A stretch of 64,000 nucleotides of DNA, from assembly GCF_002027705.1 (NCBI RefSeq), contig NZ_MBTG01000011.1, positions 124,001 through 188,000 of the forward strand. The letters run 5' to 3'. Every line of letters begins with the position of its first letter. The stretch's first letter is position 1. Below are positions 8,845 to 17,250 of the stretch, in pieces. Position numbers and translations under genes: made by a program. Under the pieces are notes generated by a model. It was not told where the DNA came from and did not search any database. It saw only the letters and a program-made list of their open reading frames with translations. This stretch comes from Paenibacillus ferrarius (GTDB taxonomy: Bacteria > Bacillota > Bacilli > Paenibacillales > NBRC-103111).

Positions 8845-9951
8845 ATGAATATTATTCAAAGTGTTGAAGTCATGCGGCAGTCGACTCCACTCATAAAACC
8901 TTTTAAAACAGCGCTGCGTACTGTCTACAAAACGGAATCTATTATTGTGCGGATTCAGACGAACGACGGCAGAGTTGGTTGGGGAGAAGCTCCGGCGACC
9001 ATCGTCATCACAGGTGACAGTCTGGATAGTATCCATTCAGCTATCGTAAATACGTTCACACCCATTTTAATTGGTAAAAGCTTGCTGGCTTACGAACGCA
9101 TTCTGCACGAGATTCATCAATCGATGATCGGGAGCAGCAGTGCGAAAGCGGCAGTGGATATGGCTGTCTACGATCTTGTCGCACAGAACTGTGGTCTCCC
9201 GTTGTACCAGTTCCTAGGAGGATATAAGGATCAGATTGAAACGGATTTCACGGTCAGCGTGAATTCGCCGAAGGAAATGGGAGAAGACGCGATTCGTTAT
9301 GTACAAGAAGGCTTTAATGTACTGAAAATTAAAGTGGGTAAGGATAATCTCCAAGAGGATATCGAAAGAATTCAGGAAATCCGCAGATGCGTAGGCAGCG
9401 GCGTGAAAATTCGCATCGATGCGAATCAAGGATGGCAGGTGAAGGATGCCATTCGCACGATCCGCCGTATGGAGGATTTAGGGCTTGACATTGAACTGGT
9501 TGAGCAGCCTGTGAAAGCCGGGGATATCGAAGGATTGAAAATGGTTACAGATCACGTGGAAACTCCCATTATGGCGGATGAGAGTGTGTTTTCTCCCATT
9601 CAAGCCTTTGAGGTTCTGAAAAACCGCGCAGCTGATCTGATTAATATCAAATTGATGAAATCTGGCGGTATATACAAAGCACAGATCATTAATCACATCG
9701 CGGAAGAATTCGGTGTCGAGTGCATGGTGGGCAGTATGATTGAATCCCGCGTGGCTGTAACAGCTGCAGCTCATCTTGCTGCCAGCAAGAAAAATATTAC
9801 GCGCTGCGATTTCGATGCGCCACTCATGATGCTTCAAGATATCGTGGTTGGAGGCGTGCAGTATGACGGAAGGATCATGACCTTCCCCAAAGCGGCGGGA
9901 CTTGGTATTGTGGACGTGATCCACAGCCACCAAAGTGTAGTGGGATCATGA
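8845..9951 (+). CDS. ykfB: L-Ala-D/L-Glu epimerase (enolase superfamily)
   Basis: 368 residues. It converts L-Ala-D-Glu from murein into L-Ala-L-Glu. The acid/base lysines and metal ligands sit one residue later than in B. subtilis YkfB: K161 and K163 (LKIKVG), D192 (RIDANQGW), E220 (ELVEQPV), D245 (MADES) and K269 (INIKLMKSGG). The ATG follows AGGAGG. Its end overlaps ykfC by 4 bp, so the two are co-translated. Confidence 0.94.
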   Translation: MNIIQSVEVMRQSTPLIKPFKTALRTVYKTESIIVRIQTNDGRVGWGEAPATIVITGDSLDSIHSAIVNTFTPILIGKSLLAYERILHEIHQSMIGSSSAKAAVDMAVYDLVAQNCGLPLYQFLGGYKDQIETDFTVSVNSPKEMGEDAIRYVQEGFNVLKIKVGKDNLQEDIERIQEIRRCVGSGVKIRIDANQGWQVKDAIRTIRRMEDLGLDIELVEQPVKAGDIEGLKMVTDHVETPIMADESVFSPIQAFEVLKNRAADLINIKLMKSGGIYKAQIINHIAEEFGVECMVGSMIESRVAVTAAAHLAASKKNITRCDFDAPLMMLQDIVVGGVQYDGRIMTFPKAAGLGIVDVIHSHQSVVGS

Positions 9952-10883
9952 GCATACCCAAACGAAAGATGGTCGCTGTTTCTGTCGCAACGGTATGGAC
10001 GAAGCCGGAATCTCCAAGGCCTATGGATGAGCTTGCACTCAAATATCCAGCCGAAATAAGAGAATGGCTGGGGCATATGACGCTTGAAGATAAGCTGGAT
10101 CTATGTCTGGAGAACCGGGTGCAAACTCAGATTCTTTATGGTACTTGCGTTCTTGAAGTTGAAGAAGTGGCGAAAGAAGGCAAAAGTTGGAGCAAGGTGC
10201 TTATCCCGCAGCAGGGAACACGCAAAGATGCTTTAGGTTATCCAGGCTGGGTACCTAGCTGCCAATTAGTTGGCGAGGTGAAAGCCCTTGTCGACACGAA
10301 GAGAGCAGAAGTGATCTCCGATAAAGCTTGGTTGTATAAGAATTCGACCGAACGGTTGATCGAGCTGAGCTATTTGACCTCGCTTCCTGTGCTAGGGGAA
10401 ACGGAAGCATGGGTGAAAGTGCAAACTCCGGAGGGGGAGGGGTATCTCAAGGCGAATGACATTCGCTTGATTGATGGTCCGATAGCTCCCCAAGATGGAG
10501 AAGTCCACATTGGACGGGGGATCGTGGAGCAAGGGAGGAGGTTCCTCGACCTGCCCTATCTATGGGGAGGAATGTCCTCTTTTGGCTATGACTGCTCCGG
10601 TTTTGCTTATGCCATGCACAGATATGTCGGCATTTTGATTCCAAGAGATGCCTCTGACCAAGCGAAGGAGGGAACTTTCGTTGACAAGGAACAGCTGGAA
10701 CCGGGGGATTTGCTTTTCTTCGCTCATGAAGAAGGGAAGGGAGCTATTCACCATGTTGGGATTTACGCCGGAGACAATCAAATGATACATTCCCCTGAAA
10801 CTATAAAAAGCATTGAAATTGTTGACTTGAGCACATTTAACCTGGCCAAAGAGCATTGCGTATCTAGAAGGTATTGGAAGTAA
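9948..10883 (+). CDS. ykfC: Gamma-D-glutamyl-L-diamino acid endopeptidase YkfC (NlpC/P60)
   Basis: 311 residues. Two SH3-like regions come first (about residues 10-175), then the NlpC/P60 domain. The catalytic Cys216 (YDCSGFAY), His269 (HHVGIYAG) and His281 (MIHSP) have the same spacings (53 and 12) as in the characterised Bacillus cereus YkfC. No signal peptide is seen, so it probably acts in the cytoplasm on imported L-Ala-gamma-D-Glu-diamino acid peptides. The start overlaps ykfB by ATGA. It is the last gene of the operon; ykfD, which follows in B. subtilis, is absent. Confidence 0.94.
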   Translation: MSIPKRKMVAVSVATVWTKPESPRPMDELALKYPAEIREWLGHMTLEDKLDLCLENRVQTQILYGTCVLEVEEVAKEGKSWSKVLIPQQGTRKDALGYPGWVPSCQLVGEVKALVDTKRAEVISDKAWLYKNSTERLIELSYLTSLPVLGETEAWVKVQTPEGEGYLKANDIRLIDGPIAPQDGEVHIGRGIVEQGRRFLDLPYLWGGMSSFGYDCSGFAYAMHRYVGILIPRDASDQAKEGTFVDKEQLEPGDLLFFAHEEGKGAIHHVGIYAGDNQMIHSPETIKSIEIVDLSTFNLAKEHCVSRRYWK

Positions 10884-10892
10884 TTGAAAAGC

Positions 10893-10922
10893 AAAAAGTT
10901 AAGCCGCAAGCAGCGGCTTAAC
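10893..10922 (-). terminator. Shared terminator between ykfC and the heme ABC operon
   Basis: Perfect 10-bp stem GTTAAGCCGC/GCGGCTTAAC with a 5-base loop. The T-run lies on the minus strand, so it mainly ends the leftward heme operon; the hairpin also follows ykfC by 14 bases. Confidence 0.75.
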
Positions 10923-10950
10923 TCCAATATTTATTTGCGCAAAGAAAGTA

Positions 10951-12084
10951 TTAACTCGCGGACGCCGACGCATCTTCCGCTTTAAGAGGCTGGCGAACAA
11001 TTTTCACATCATAGAAAGATATTTTGTTCGAGATGATATACGAAGGTGTCCCTCGATGGGCATGAGATTCACGGAAAGCCTCGCTTTTGGTCCACGCGTT
11101 GAAATCTTCTTTGGACTGCCAACGGGTTACAACACTCACTTCATCATATTCTTTGATGTTTTCCGTCAAGTGAACCTCCAGACCGAGAAAACCTTCCATA
11201 TATTCGACTTTACCGATTTTATCAAAGCGCTCAATCAGTTTATGCGCCTCGCCTTTGGTGATGTGCGAAGTGTTCGTTACAATAATCATAGATAAATCCT
11301 CCTTGGGTTTGTATGTAGCCTTCATTGGGATAATGACAGGATAGTCTTCTTCGAATCTGACCTTGGCCTCAATGTGATATACGTCCTGTAAAAACTGGTC
11401 TGTCAATAATGTCTTTGGTTGACCAGACGCAACGACTTGGCCGCGCTTCATGGCAATCATATGATGACAGTATGCGGCTGCTTGCTGTAGATCGTGAAGC
11501 ACCATGACAATCGTGAGTCGATACTCCTGGTTGATGGCCTGCAGCATATCCATCACTTCCAGCTGATGGGCAATATCGAGGTAAGTCGTCGGCTCATCCA
11601 GCAGGAGAATCGACGTTTTTTGGGCTAAGGCCATGGCAATGCGTACTTTTTGCTGCTCACCTCCTGATAAAGTATGAAACATCCGGTCACTGTGTCTGGC
11701 AGTACCCGTCATTTGCAGCGCCCAGTTTACAGTTTCATGATCATCTGCACTCAGACGGTCAAATATCCGTTTGTAGGGCGAGCGTCCATAAGCAACGAGT
11801 TCTCGGACAGTTAGTTCGGGAAGCTGATCTTTGGACTGGATCAGCATAGCTAAGGTTTGGGCGAACTGAGAGGCACTATAGGATTCGACCGGTCGTCCAG
11901 ACACGCTGACGCTGCCTCCGTCGGGCTGCTGCAATCGGGCGATGATGCTCAGCAGCGTTGACTTGCCCGAACCGTTCGGGCCGACGATGGCAGTCATGAC
12001 GCCAGGCGGGAACGAAACAGACAGGTCGTGCAGACCAAAGGATCCCAGGCTCAGCTCGATGTGGTTCGTTTCGATAGCGCTCAT
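10951..12084 (-). CDS. Heme/siderophore ABC ATPase fused to an IsdG-type heme-degrading monooxygenase
   Basis: 377 residues with two domains. Residues 1-255 are a FecE-type ATPase: Walker [10 protein letters not shown] (K41), signature LSGGEQQK (139), Walker B LLLDEPTT (D163, E164), switch H197. After a short linker, residues 266-377 form a complete IsdG/IsdI domain. Counted from Met266, the Asn, Trp and His required for heme breakdown are N6, W66 and H76, the same numbers as in Staphylococcus IsdI. In known isd loci these are separate proteins. A Shine-Dalgarno AAGGAGG lies inside the coding sequence 8 bases before Met266, so a free monooxygenase of 112 residues can probably also be made. 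Its start overlaps the permease stop (ATGA). Confidence 0.9.
   Translation of the reverse strand: MSAIETNHIELSLGSFGLHDLSVSFPPGVMTAIVGPNGSGKSTLLSIIARLQQPDGGSVSVSGRPVESYSASQFAQTLAMLIQSKDQLPELTVRELVAYGRSPYKRIFDRLSADDHETVNWALQMTGTARHSDRMFHTLSGGEQQKVRIAMALAQKTSILLLDEPTTYLDIAHQLEVMDMLQAINQEYRLTIVMVLHDLQQAAAYCHHMIAMKRGQVVASGQPKTLLTDQFLQDVYHIEAKVRFEEDYPVIIPMKATYKPKEDLSMIIVTNTSHITKGEAHKLIERFDKIGKVEYMEGFLGLEVHLTENIKEYDEVSVVTRWQSKEDFNAWTKSEAFRESHAHRGTPSYIISNKISFYDVKIVRQPLKAEDASASAS
11287..11304 (-). promoter_or_regulatory. Internal ribosome-binding site and ATG for a stand-alone IsdG-like product
   Basis: On the minus strand AAGGAGG (11304-11298) is followed by 8 bases and ATG (11289-11287), in frame with the fusion gene. 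Translation from here would give exactly the heme-monooxygenase domain, beginning MIIVTNTSH as in free IsdG-type enzymes. Confidence 0.7.
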
Positions 12085-13079
12085 CCTGTCATCCTCCTTT
12101 TCTTGAGCAAGTATAAAAAGAATGGCGCACCTAACGCTGCCAGCAAAATACCGACAGGAAGCTCGATCGGATCGAAAGCGGAGCGCGCTATGGTGTCGGC
12201 AAAGACGACGAGTACGGCTCCGCCGGCAATGGATAACGGCAATAGAAAGCGGTAATCATCTCCGACCAGCAGCCGTACGGCGTGCGGGACCACCAGTCCG
12301 ACAAAGCCGACCAAACCGGCGACGCTGACGGCGGCTCCCGCCAATAAGGAGGCGAGCAGAATCAGGAGGAAGCGCTGCAGCTCGACTTTCTGCCCGAGAA
12401 GTTTGGACGTATGCTCTCCCAGCATGAGCAGATTGGCGGGTTTGATTGCAAAAAGGGTCAGAACCAGCCCTGCCAGAGCATAAGGCGCCATGAACGATAA
12501 GTGATACCAGCTTCTGCCGCTGAGTCCTCCGGAGAGCCACGGGAGGACAGCTTGCACTCTTTCGCTGTAAATGACCATGAATCCATTGGTCGCAGCACCG
12601 ATCAAGGCATTGATGGCGACGCCGGCCAGCACAATTTTGAGCGGTGAAGAACCTTTGCTCCAAGCCAGGAAATAGATGCAAACCGAAGTAACGAAAGAAC
12701 CGGCAAAAGCTAATACCGGCAGAAGGAAACTGAGCTGTGGAAACACGATCATCGATAGAATGGCCGCCAGTCCGCCGCCGGCGGATACGCCGATGATGCC
12801 GGGATCAGCCAACGGATTTCTCATAACGCCTTGCAGAAGAGCGCCCGAGGCTGCCAAGCAGGCACCGACCAACAGCCCGATCAGAACCCTGGGAAGCCGT
12901 AGGTTCATCACGATTTTATGATGAAGCGGCTCGCCGGCAGAGGTGAATACCTGCCAGATGTCATGGAGTGTAAGAGGGACAGAACCGCTGGTCAAGCCAT
13001 AGAACGTAACGGCAAGCAGGAGAAAGGGAGCAAGAATATATCCCCATTTGCGGCGAAAGCTGCGCTGCTGCAAGTTCAT
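12081..13079 (-). CDS. FecCD-family heme/iron-siderophore ABC permease
   Basis: 332 residues, about ten membrane helices, the standard FecCD length. Recognised motifs are [43 protein letters not shown] in the first third (residues about 62-104) and [29 protein letters not shown] near 265-293, including the cytoplasmic loop that contacts the ATPase. It is coupled by a 4-bp overlap to the ATPase-IsdG fusion downstream, and the binding protein lies just upstream, making a complete importer in one leftward operon. Confidence 0.92.
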   Translation of the reverse strand: MNLQQRSFRRKWGYILAPFLLLAVTFYGLTSGSVPLTLHDIWQVFTSAGEPLHHKIVMNLRLPRVLIGLLVGACLAASGALLQGVMRNPLADPGIIGVSAGGGLAAILSMIVFPQLSFLLPVLAFAGSFVTSVCIYFLAWSKGSSPLKIVLAGVAINALIGAATNGFMVIYSERVQAVLPWLSGGLSGRSWYHLSFMAPYALAGLVLTLFAIKPANLLMLGEHTSKLLGQKVELQRFLLILLASLLAGAAVSVAGLVGFVGLVVPHAVRLLVGDDYRFLLPLSIAGGAVLVVFADTIARSAFDPIELPVGILLAALGAPFFLYLLKKRRMTG

Positions 13080-13082
13080 AGG

Positions 13083-14021
13083 CTACTTCACCGCAAGCAG
13101 GAGCTTATGCAGGATGTCCAGCGACTCGGTTACGCGCGTGCCCGGATTGGAACCGAAAAGGTCGGCGGGAAGCACTTCCACCCGGTTTTGCTTCACGGCA
13201 TCCAAGGAGCTCCAGGCGCTGTTTTGCGACATTTCTTTCATAAAGCCTTCCTTCACTTGATCCGGGCTTGTGTGGCTCATCAGCAAAATAAGCTGGGGAT
13301 TGGATTTCACAATTTTCTCCGTGTTTAACTGAGCGTATTGCGGGTAGCTTTCCAACTTCGGATAATCGGCGGCAATATTTTCTCCGCCCGCTTTGGTCAG
13401 AATGTCCCCGCTTAATGAATTGTTGAGCGCAGCCATATAGGTCCCGGGGGCGCCGTAAACGAGCAGTACTCTCGGTTTGGAAGTGCCGCTATCGGGTGTA
13501 TAGGATCGCAGCTTCTCGTTAAGCAAGCTGACTAGTTCAGCAGCTTTCGCTTGTTTCTGTATAACCTGGCCGACAAGCTGGATTTGTTTCTTAATGTCTT
13601 CAATGGAATTGGCGGAAGACAAGACAACTTTGCTGCCAAGAGCTTCGAGGGAAGGGATATCCTTGCTGTTCAGCGGCTGGTTGCCGAAGATAACATCCGG
13701 GCTGAGGAGAGCGATCTTCTCCAAATCAATGCCGTGGGCGGACCCGACCTGCAAGGCTTTTTCGGCTTCTTTCACCCATACGGGCGAGGTGGATGTTGGT
13801 CTGCCGACAACTTCGCTGCCCAAGGCATAGACGATATCCAATTCACCGTTGCTGAGCGCTGCGATGCGTTGAGGGACCTTGGAAAAGGAGATGTTTCTTC
13901 CAGCAAAGTCTTGCACACTCACAGTCTGCGAGGCCGTCGTCGCAATGGATTCACCTGCGGGTTGGCTGCATCCAGCCAGCAGTAGAAGTGCTGCCATGGG
14001 CCATAAAAACGCCTTTTTCAT
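13083..14021 (-). CDS. Heme/siderophore-binding lipoprotein (TroA/FecB family)
   Basis: 312 residues. Two adjacent ATGs follow AGGAGAAGGAG; the one at 14021 (7-base spacing) is preferred, and a start at 14048 would include the ribosome-binding site in the protein. The signal peptide ends in the lipobox LLAGC. The mature part is a class III binding protein: RIAALSNGELDIVYALGSEVVGR, LSPDVIFGNQ, and a C-terminal lobe ending DILHKLLLAV. Two Fur-box-like sequences lie about 75-130 bases upstream, so iron control is likely. It delivers ligand to the FecCD permease encoded next. Confidence 0.9.
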   Translation of the reverse strand: MKKAFLWPMAALLLLAGCSQPAGESIATTASQTVSVQDFAGRNISFSKVPQRIAALSNGELDIVYALGSEVVGRPTSTSPVWVKEAEKALQVGSAHGIDLEKIALLSPDVIFGNQPLNSKDIPSLEALGSKVVLSSANSIEDIKKQIQLVGQVIQKQAKAAELVSLLNEKLRSYTPDSGTSKPRVLLVYGAPGTYMAALNNSLSGDILTKAGGENIAADYPKLESYPQYAQLNTEKIVKSNPQLILLMSHTSPDQVKEGFMKEMSQNSAWSSLDAVKQNRVEVLPADLFGSNPGTRVTESLDILHKLLLAVK

Positions 14022-14093
14022 CATGATGCTCCTTCTCCTGTGATTCATACAAAGTACAATGGGCTAATACGAGAGCCAATCTTGATTAAATCA

Positions 14094-14113
14094 AGATAAT
14101 GATTCTCATTCTC
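14094..14113. promoter_or_regulatory. Fur-box-like operator 1
   Basis: AGATAATGATTCTCATTCTC resembles the Fur 7-1-7 palindrome TGATAATNATTATCA. It lies between the divergent heme operons, nearest the leftward one. Confidence 0.6.
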
Positions 14114-14127
14114 ATCATCAACTTTAA

Positions 14128-14150
14128 TTGAGAATCAATCTCATTGTCAA
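14128..14150. promoter_or_regulatory. Fur-box-like operator 2
   Basis: TTGAGAATCAATCTCATTG and the next four bases form an imperfect Fur palindrome (TGAGAAT/ TCTCATT arms), 15 bases from operator 1. Tandem boxes suggest strong iron repression of the leftward operon. Confidence 0.6.
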
Positions 14151-14394
14151 TACTTATTTTGGGAGAAATAACCAGATGGCGGAGACATTCATTTGTATTG
14201 AGATTTAATCGCTTTGTAAGACATCTTCGCAAAATAAGGTTGACATCCTTCGAAAAAGTGAGCTATTATCAACGCATTGGTAAAATTCAACAGTAAAACA
14301 TACATATTTTCCAATCGAAGGAGGGATCGAAAGGGGAAATAACGAAAAGTGGATTGTTACAGGATGAGAAATCATCATTTTTTTTCAATGTTAA
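14151..14394 (+). promoter_or_regulatory. Promoter and leader of the rightward heme operon
   Basis: TTGACA at 14240-14245 and TATTAT at 14264-14269, 18 bases apart, form a plausible sigma-A promoter pointing right. A GAAGGAGG at 14318-14325 is not followed by a convincing gene. The leader to the NEAT gene is about 180 bases and contains a third Fur box. Confidence 0.5.
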
Positions 14395-14415
14395 TTGAGA
14401 ATGATAATCATTGTC
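14395..14415. promoter_or_regulatory. Fur-box-like operator 3, before the NEAT polyprotein gene
   Basis: TTGAGAATGATAATCATTGT and one further base closely match the Fur palindrome. It lies 40 bases before the ATG of the first NEAT gene. Confidence 0.7.
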
Positions 14416-14454
14416 TTTTTTTGTTGAAACATTCAGAGGAGGAAATGTCCAACC

Positions 14455-16272
14455 ATGAAGATAAAGTTCGTATTGCCCGTTGTTGCGATAGCCTTGTTCG
14501 GGCTGCTGCAACTAATTAGTCCAGCGAAGATCCTTGCTGCATCCGATTTGTCAGATGGCACCTACAAGATAGATTATCTGATCACCAAAGCGGAGAACGA
14601 TTCAGCTTCAATGGCGAATGACTATTTTGAAAAGCCTGCTGTCTTGCAAGTTAAGAACGGGGCGGTGACGGCTGAAATTCAAATGAATCACAGCAAGTGG
14701 ATCACGATTTTCAAAACCGCTATCGGTAGTGATTTTACTAGTGCGGAAGTCGCTAAAAGCGACAAAACGGAGGATACTCGCGTAGCTCGTTTCCAGATTG
14801 AGGATCTGAATAAACCGCTGCTTGCCAAAATTCATGTCACTGTACCAGATATCGACTATGATCACGATTACACGATCCGGTTTCTGTTTGATCTTAAGTC
14901 GCTTAAATCAACGGGAGGCGTCCAGGGGGCCGGGAAAGCGCAAGAAGCTGGGGGCAGCACAGCAGCAGCAGGTTCAACAAGTACGAGCCCGTTAGCCAAG
15001 CCTTCTTCCGGGATAACCCAAACGACTGTAAATACCGGACAGCAGAAGCCGGTCGTAAATCCGCAAACCGGTGATGATGCCCCAATCGCTATGTTTGCCG
15101 GCTTATTCCTTTTATCCGGTGTAACGATCATATACTTGATAAGAGGCAAACGGCGTCTGAAAAAACCAATCAAAACCATGGTAAGCGCGTCGGTGCTGAT
15201 GGTATCTTTGCTTGCCTCCGGTCAAAACCCGGCGGTTTATGCGCTAGAACCTGACACAGGGGGCAGCAAGGCACCCCATGTCTCAGCGGTATCCACGAAC
15301 CCTCAGGGGATTGCCGACGGGACCTACAGCGTGGCTTACGAATTTCATAAGTTCAATACGGAACAAGTTTCCGTCATGCAGGATTATGTGATAAACCCGG
15401 GCAAGCTGCTGGTGAAGAACGGCAAAATGCTTATGCAGATTACGCTGAAACAGAGCAAGGAGATTACGTCAATCAAGCTGGGAACAACCGGCAATCTGTC
15501 GTCACCGGAAATCATCGCAATGGATGAGCTCAAGAATACGCGTACCGTGCAGTTTGAAGTCCCAGATCTGAAGGCCAAAGTACAGGGATGGGTGAAAATT
15601 TATTGGCAGGTCAGTGCTACATTCCTTTATGACCACGAGTATGATGTGGATCTGATTATGGATCCGTCAACGCTCAAAGCCATTCCGGGGGAACCCCAGC
15701 CTGCGCCTGTCCAGGATGAGAAGGTTGTTTCCGGCTTGAAAGATATGACGAATCATTGGGCCAAAGCGGCTGTGGAGCAAGCTGTCAATCTTAAAATCGT
15801 GAACGGTTACGAAGACGGCACGTTTCATCCTGATGGTGAAATCAACCGTGCGGAGTTTGCTGTGCTCCTGAATCGGGCCTTGAAGCTTAAAGCGGCGTCC
15901 AAGCCGCTAAGTTTTACCGATAGCCAGAACATACCGGAATGGGCAAAGTCCGACCTGAGCTCCGCCACGGAATCCGGTTTGCTTGGCGGTTACGAAGATG
16001 GGACTTTTCGTGCCGATCGCACGATTACACGTGCGGAATTAGCCGTTATCGTTGTGCGTGCGCTGCAATTAAAAACAGATGTTAACGCGAAGCCGTTATT
16101 TACGGATGCAGCGAACATACCGCAATGGGCACAGGCTGAAGTCGCAGCCGCCTCAGAGTCGGGCATAATTAGCGGACGTGATCAGAACAAGTTCGCTCCC
16201 GAGGCGAGCGCGACAAGAGCTGAAGCCGTTAGCCTCGTAATGAAATTGATTCAAAAGAAGAGTAAGGAGTGA
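14455..16272 (+). CDS. Two-part NEAT surface protein: NEAT + sortase signal, then second secretion segment + NEAT + 3 SLH
   Basis: 605 residues. Signal peptide 1-29; NEAT domain 34-150 with heme-ligand motif Y135-D-H-D-Y139; low-complexity stalk; sortase-B-like signal NPQTG (202-206), hydrophobic 210-228 and a basic stretch RGKRRLKK. That is a complete IsdC-like sorted protein. The frame continues: a second hydrophobic segment 242-262 ends VYA (likely signal-peptidase site after A263), followed by a second NEAT (287-405, Y392-D-H-E-Y396) and three SLH domains (about 427-600). Sortase cleavage at NPQT/G and signal-peptidase cleavage would yield one wall-linked and one S-layer-type NEAT protein. 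No internal Shine-Dalgarno is seen at the junction. ATG follows GAGGAGG. Confidence 0.9.
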   Translation: MKIKFVLPVVAIALFGLLQLISPAKILAASDLSDGTYKIDYLITKAENDSASMANDYFEKPAVLQVKNGAVTAEIQMNHSKWITIFKTAIGSDFTSAEVAKSDKTEDTRVARFQIEDLNKPLLAKIHVTVPDIDYDHDYTIRFLFDLKSLKSTGGVQGAGKAQEAGGSTAAAGSTSTSPLAKPSSGITQTTVNTGQQKPVVNPQTGDDAPIAMFAGLFLLSGVTIIYLIRGKRRLKKPIKTMVSASVLMVSLLASGQNPAVYALEPDTGGSKAPHVSAVSTNPQGIADGTYSVAYEFHKFNTEQVSVMQDYVINPGKLLVKNGKMLMQITLKQSKEITSIKLGTTGNLSSPEIIAMDELKNTRTVQFEVPDLKAKVQGWVKIYWQVSATFLYDHEYDVDLIMDPSTLKAIPGEPQPAPVQDEKVVSGLKDMTNHWAKAAVEQAVNLKIVNGYEDGTFHPDGEINRAEFAVLLNRALKLKAASKPLSFTDSQNIPEWAKSDLSSATESGLLGGYEDGTFRADRTITRAELAVIVVRALQLKTDVNAKPLFTDAANIPQWAQAEVAAASESGIISGRDQNKFAPEASATRAEAVSLVMKLIQKKSKE

Positions 16273-16282
16273 TCCCTTTCGC

Positions 16283-17203
16283 ATGCGCACGAGTAGATGG
16301 TTGAATGTTTCCGTAATAGCGATAGCCGTTCTGGCGTCAGGCTGTTCCGGCAACGATGCGACGAGGAATCTTACGGCGGATACCGGTTCCGGCGGTGCGG
16401 CGACTCAGACGTCAGTACCGCCGGAGAGCAAGTCTCCACGAATCATCTCGACAACGGTGGCGGTTACGCAGTTCATGGACGCCCTCGATCTCGATCTAGT
16501 CGGGATTCCGACGAGTGTTAAGACTTTGCCCAAGCGTTATGACAGTGTAACGAAAGTCGGAAATCCGATGACGCCGAATATGGAGATCGTCAAGTCGCTC
16601 GAGCCGACAGATGTGTTGTCGGTGACAACGCTGGAATACGATCTTGCTCCGGTTTTTAAGAACGCCAATCTCGCAGCCCGCTTTCTCGATTTTACGAGTC
16701 TGGAGCAGATGAATAAGGCCATTCTGGATATGGGCAGCAGGTTTGGGAAAGAGAAGCAAGCTGCCGCACTGGTGGATGGCTACAACGCCAAGGTTGAACA
16801 AATCCAGAAGCAAATTGCAGGAAAGCAGCAGCCGAAAGTGCTTATATTGCTGGGTGTCCCGGGGAGTTATCTGGTGGCGACAGAAAATTCCTATATCGGC
16901 GATCTGGTCAGGCTGGCAGGCGGCAAAAATATCGTAGCAGGCGAAAAGGTGGAGTACTTGGCTTCCAACACCGAATATTTGCAGAAGTCCAATCCCGATG
17001 TCATTCTGCGCGCAGCCCACGGCATGCCGGAAGAAGTCGTGAAGATGTTCGAAAAAGAATTCAAGAAGAATGACATTTGGAAGCATTTTTCTGCGGTGCA
17101 GAACGATAGGGTGTATGATTTGCCGGAAGAGTTATTTCCGACGACGGGGAACCTGGCTGTAGGAGAAGCTCTCGATGCTGCGGTTAAGATGCTGTTCCCT
17201 TAA
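16283..17203 (+). CDS. IsdE-like heme-binding lipoprotein
   Basis: 306 residues. A short signal peptide ends in the lipobox VLASGC. The mature protein is a class III binding protein like IsdE: RIISTTVAVTQFMDALDLDLVGIPTS, NMEIVKSLEPTDVL, QPKVLILLGVPGSYLVATENSYIGDLVRLAGGKNIV across residues 50-220. Lipid-anchored binding proteins of this type take heme from NEAT proteins and feed the permease. It starts 10 bases after the NEAT polyprotein stop and precedes the permease gene by about 45 bases. Confidence 0.9.
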   Translation: MRTSRWLNVSVIAIAVLASGCSGNDATRNLTADTGSGGAATQTSVPPESKSPRIISTTVAVTQFMDALDLDLVGIPTSVKTLPKRYDSVTKVGNPMTPNMEIVKSLEPTDVLSVTTLEYDLAPVFKNANLAARFLDFTSLEQMNKAILDMGSRFGKEKQAAALVDGYNAKVEQIQKQIAGKQQPKVLILLGVPGSYLVATENSYIGDLVRLAGGKNIVAGEKVEYLASNTEYLQKSNPDVILRAAHGMPEEVVKMFEKEFKKNDIWKHFSAVQNDRVYDLPEELFPTTGNLAVGEALDAAVKMLFP

Positions 17204-17250
17204 ACAGACCATGAAAGAGTACGAACAACTTGTGAAGGAAGCTGCTTGTG

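Noticed and set aside
11289..11330. Sequencing error as explanation of the ATPase-IsdG fusion
   Set aside because: The linker reads in frame without odd composition, and a single-base error in the linker would shift the downstream IsdG frame. A stop-codon substitution error remains possible but is not suggested by the sequence.
14318..14454. Small gene after GAAGGAGG in the NEAT leader
   Set aside because: The only nearby starts (GTG near 14349) give a frame that runs into the NEAT gene in another phase and resembles nothing.
15136..15178. Internal TTG/ATG that could start the second half of the NEAT polyprotein separately
   Set aside because: No Shine-Dalgarno is visible near either codon and the frame is continuous, so a single translation product is more likely.
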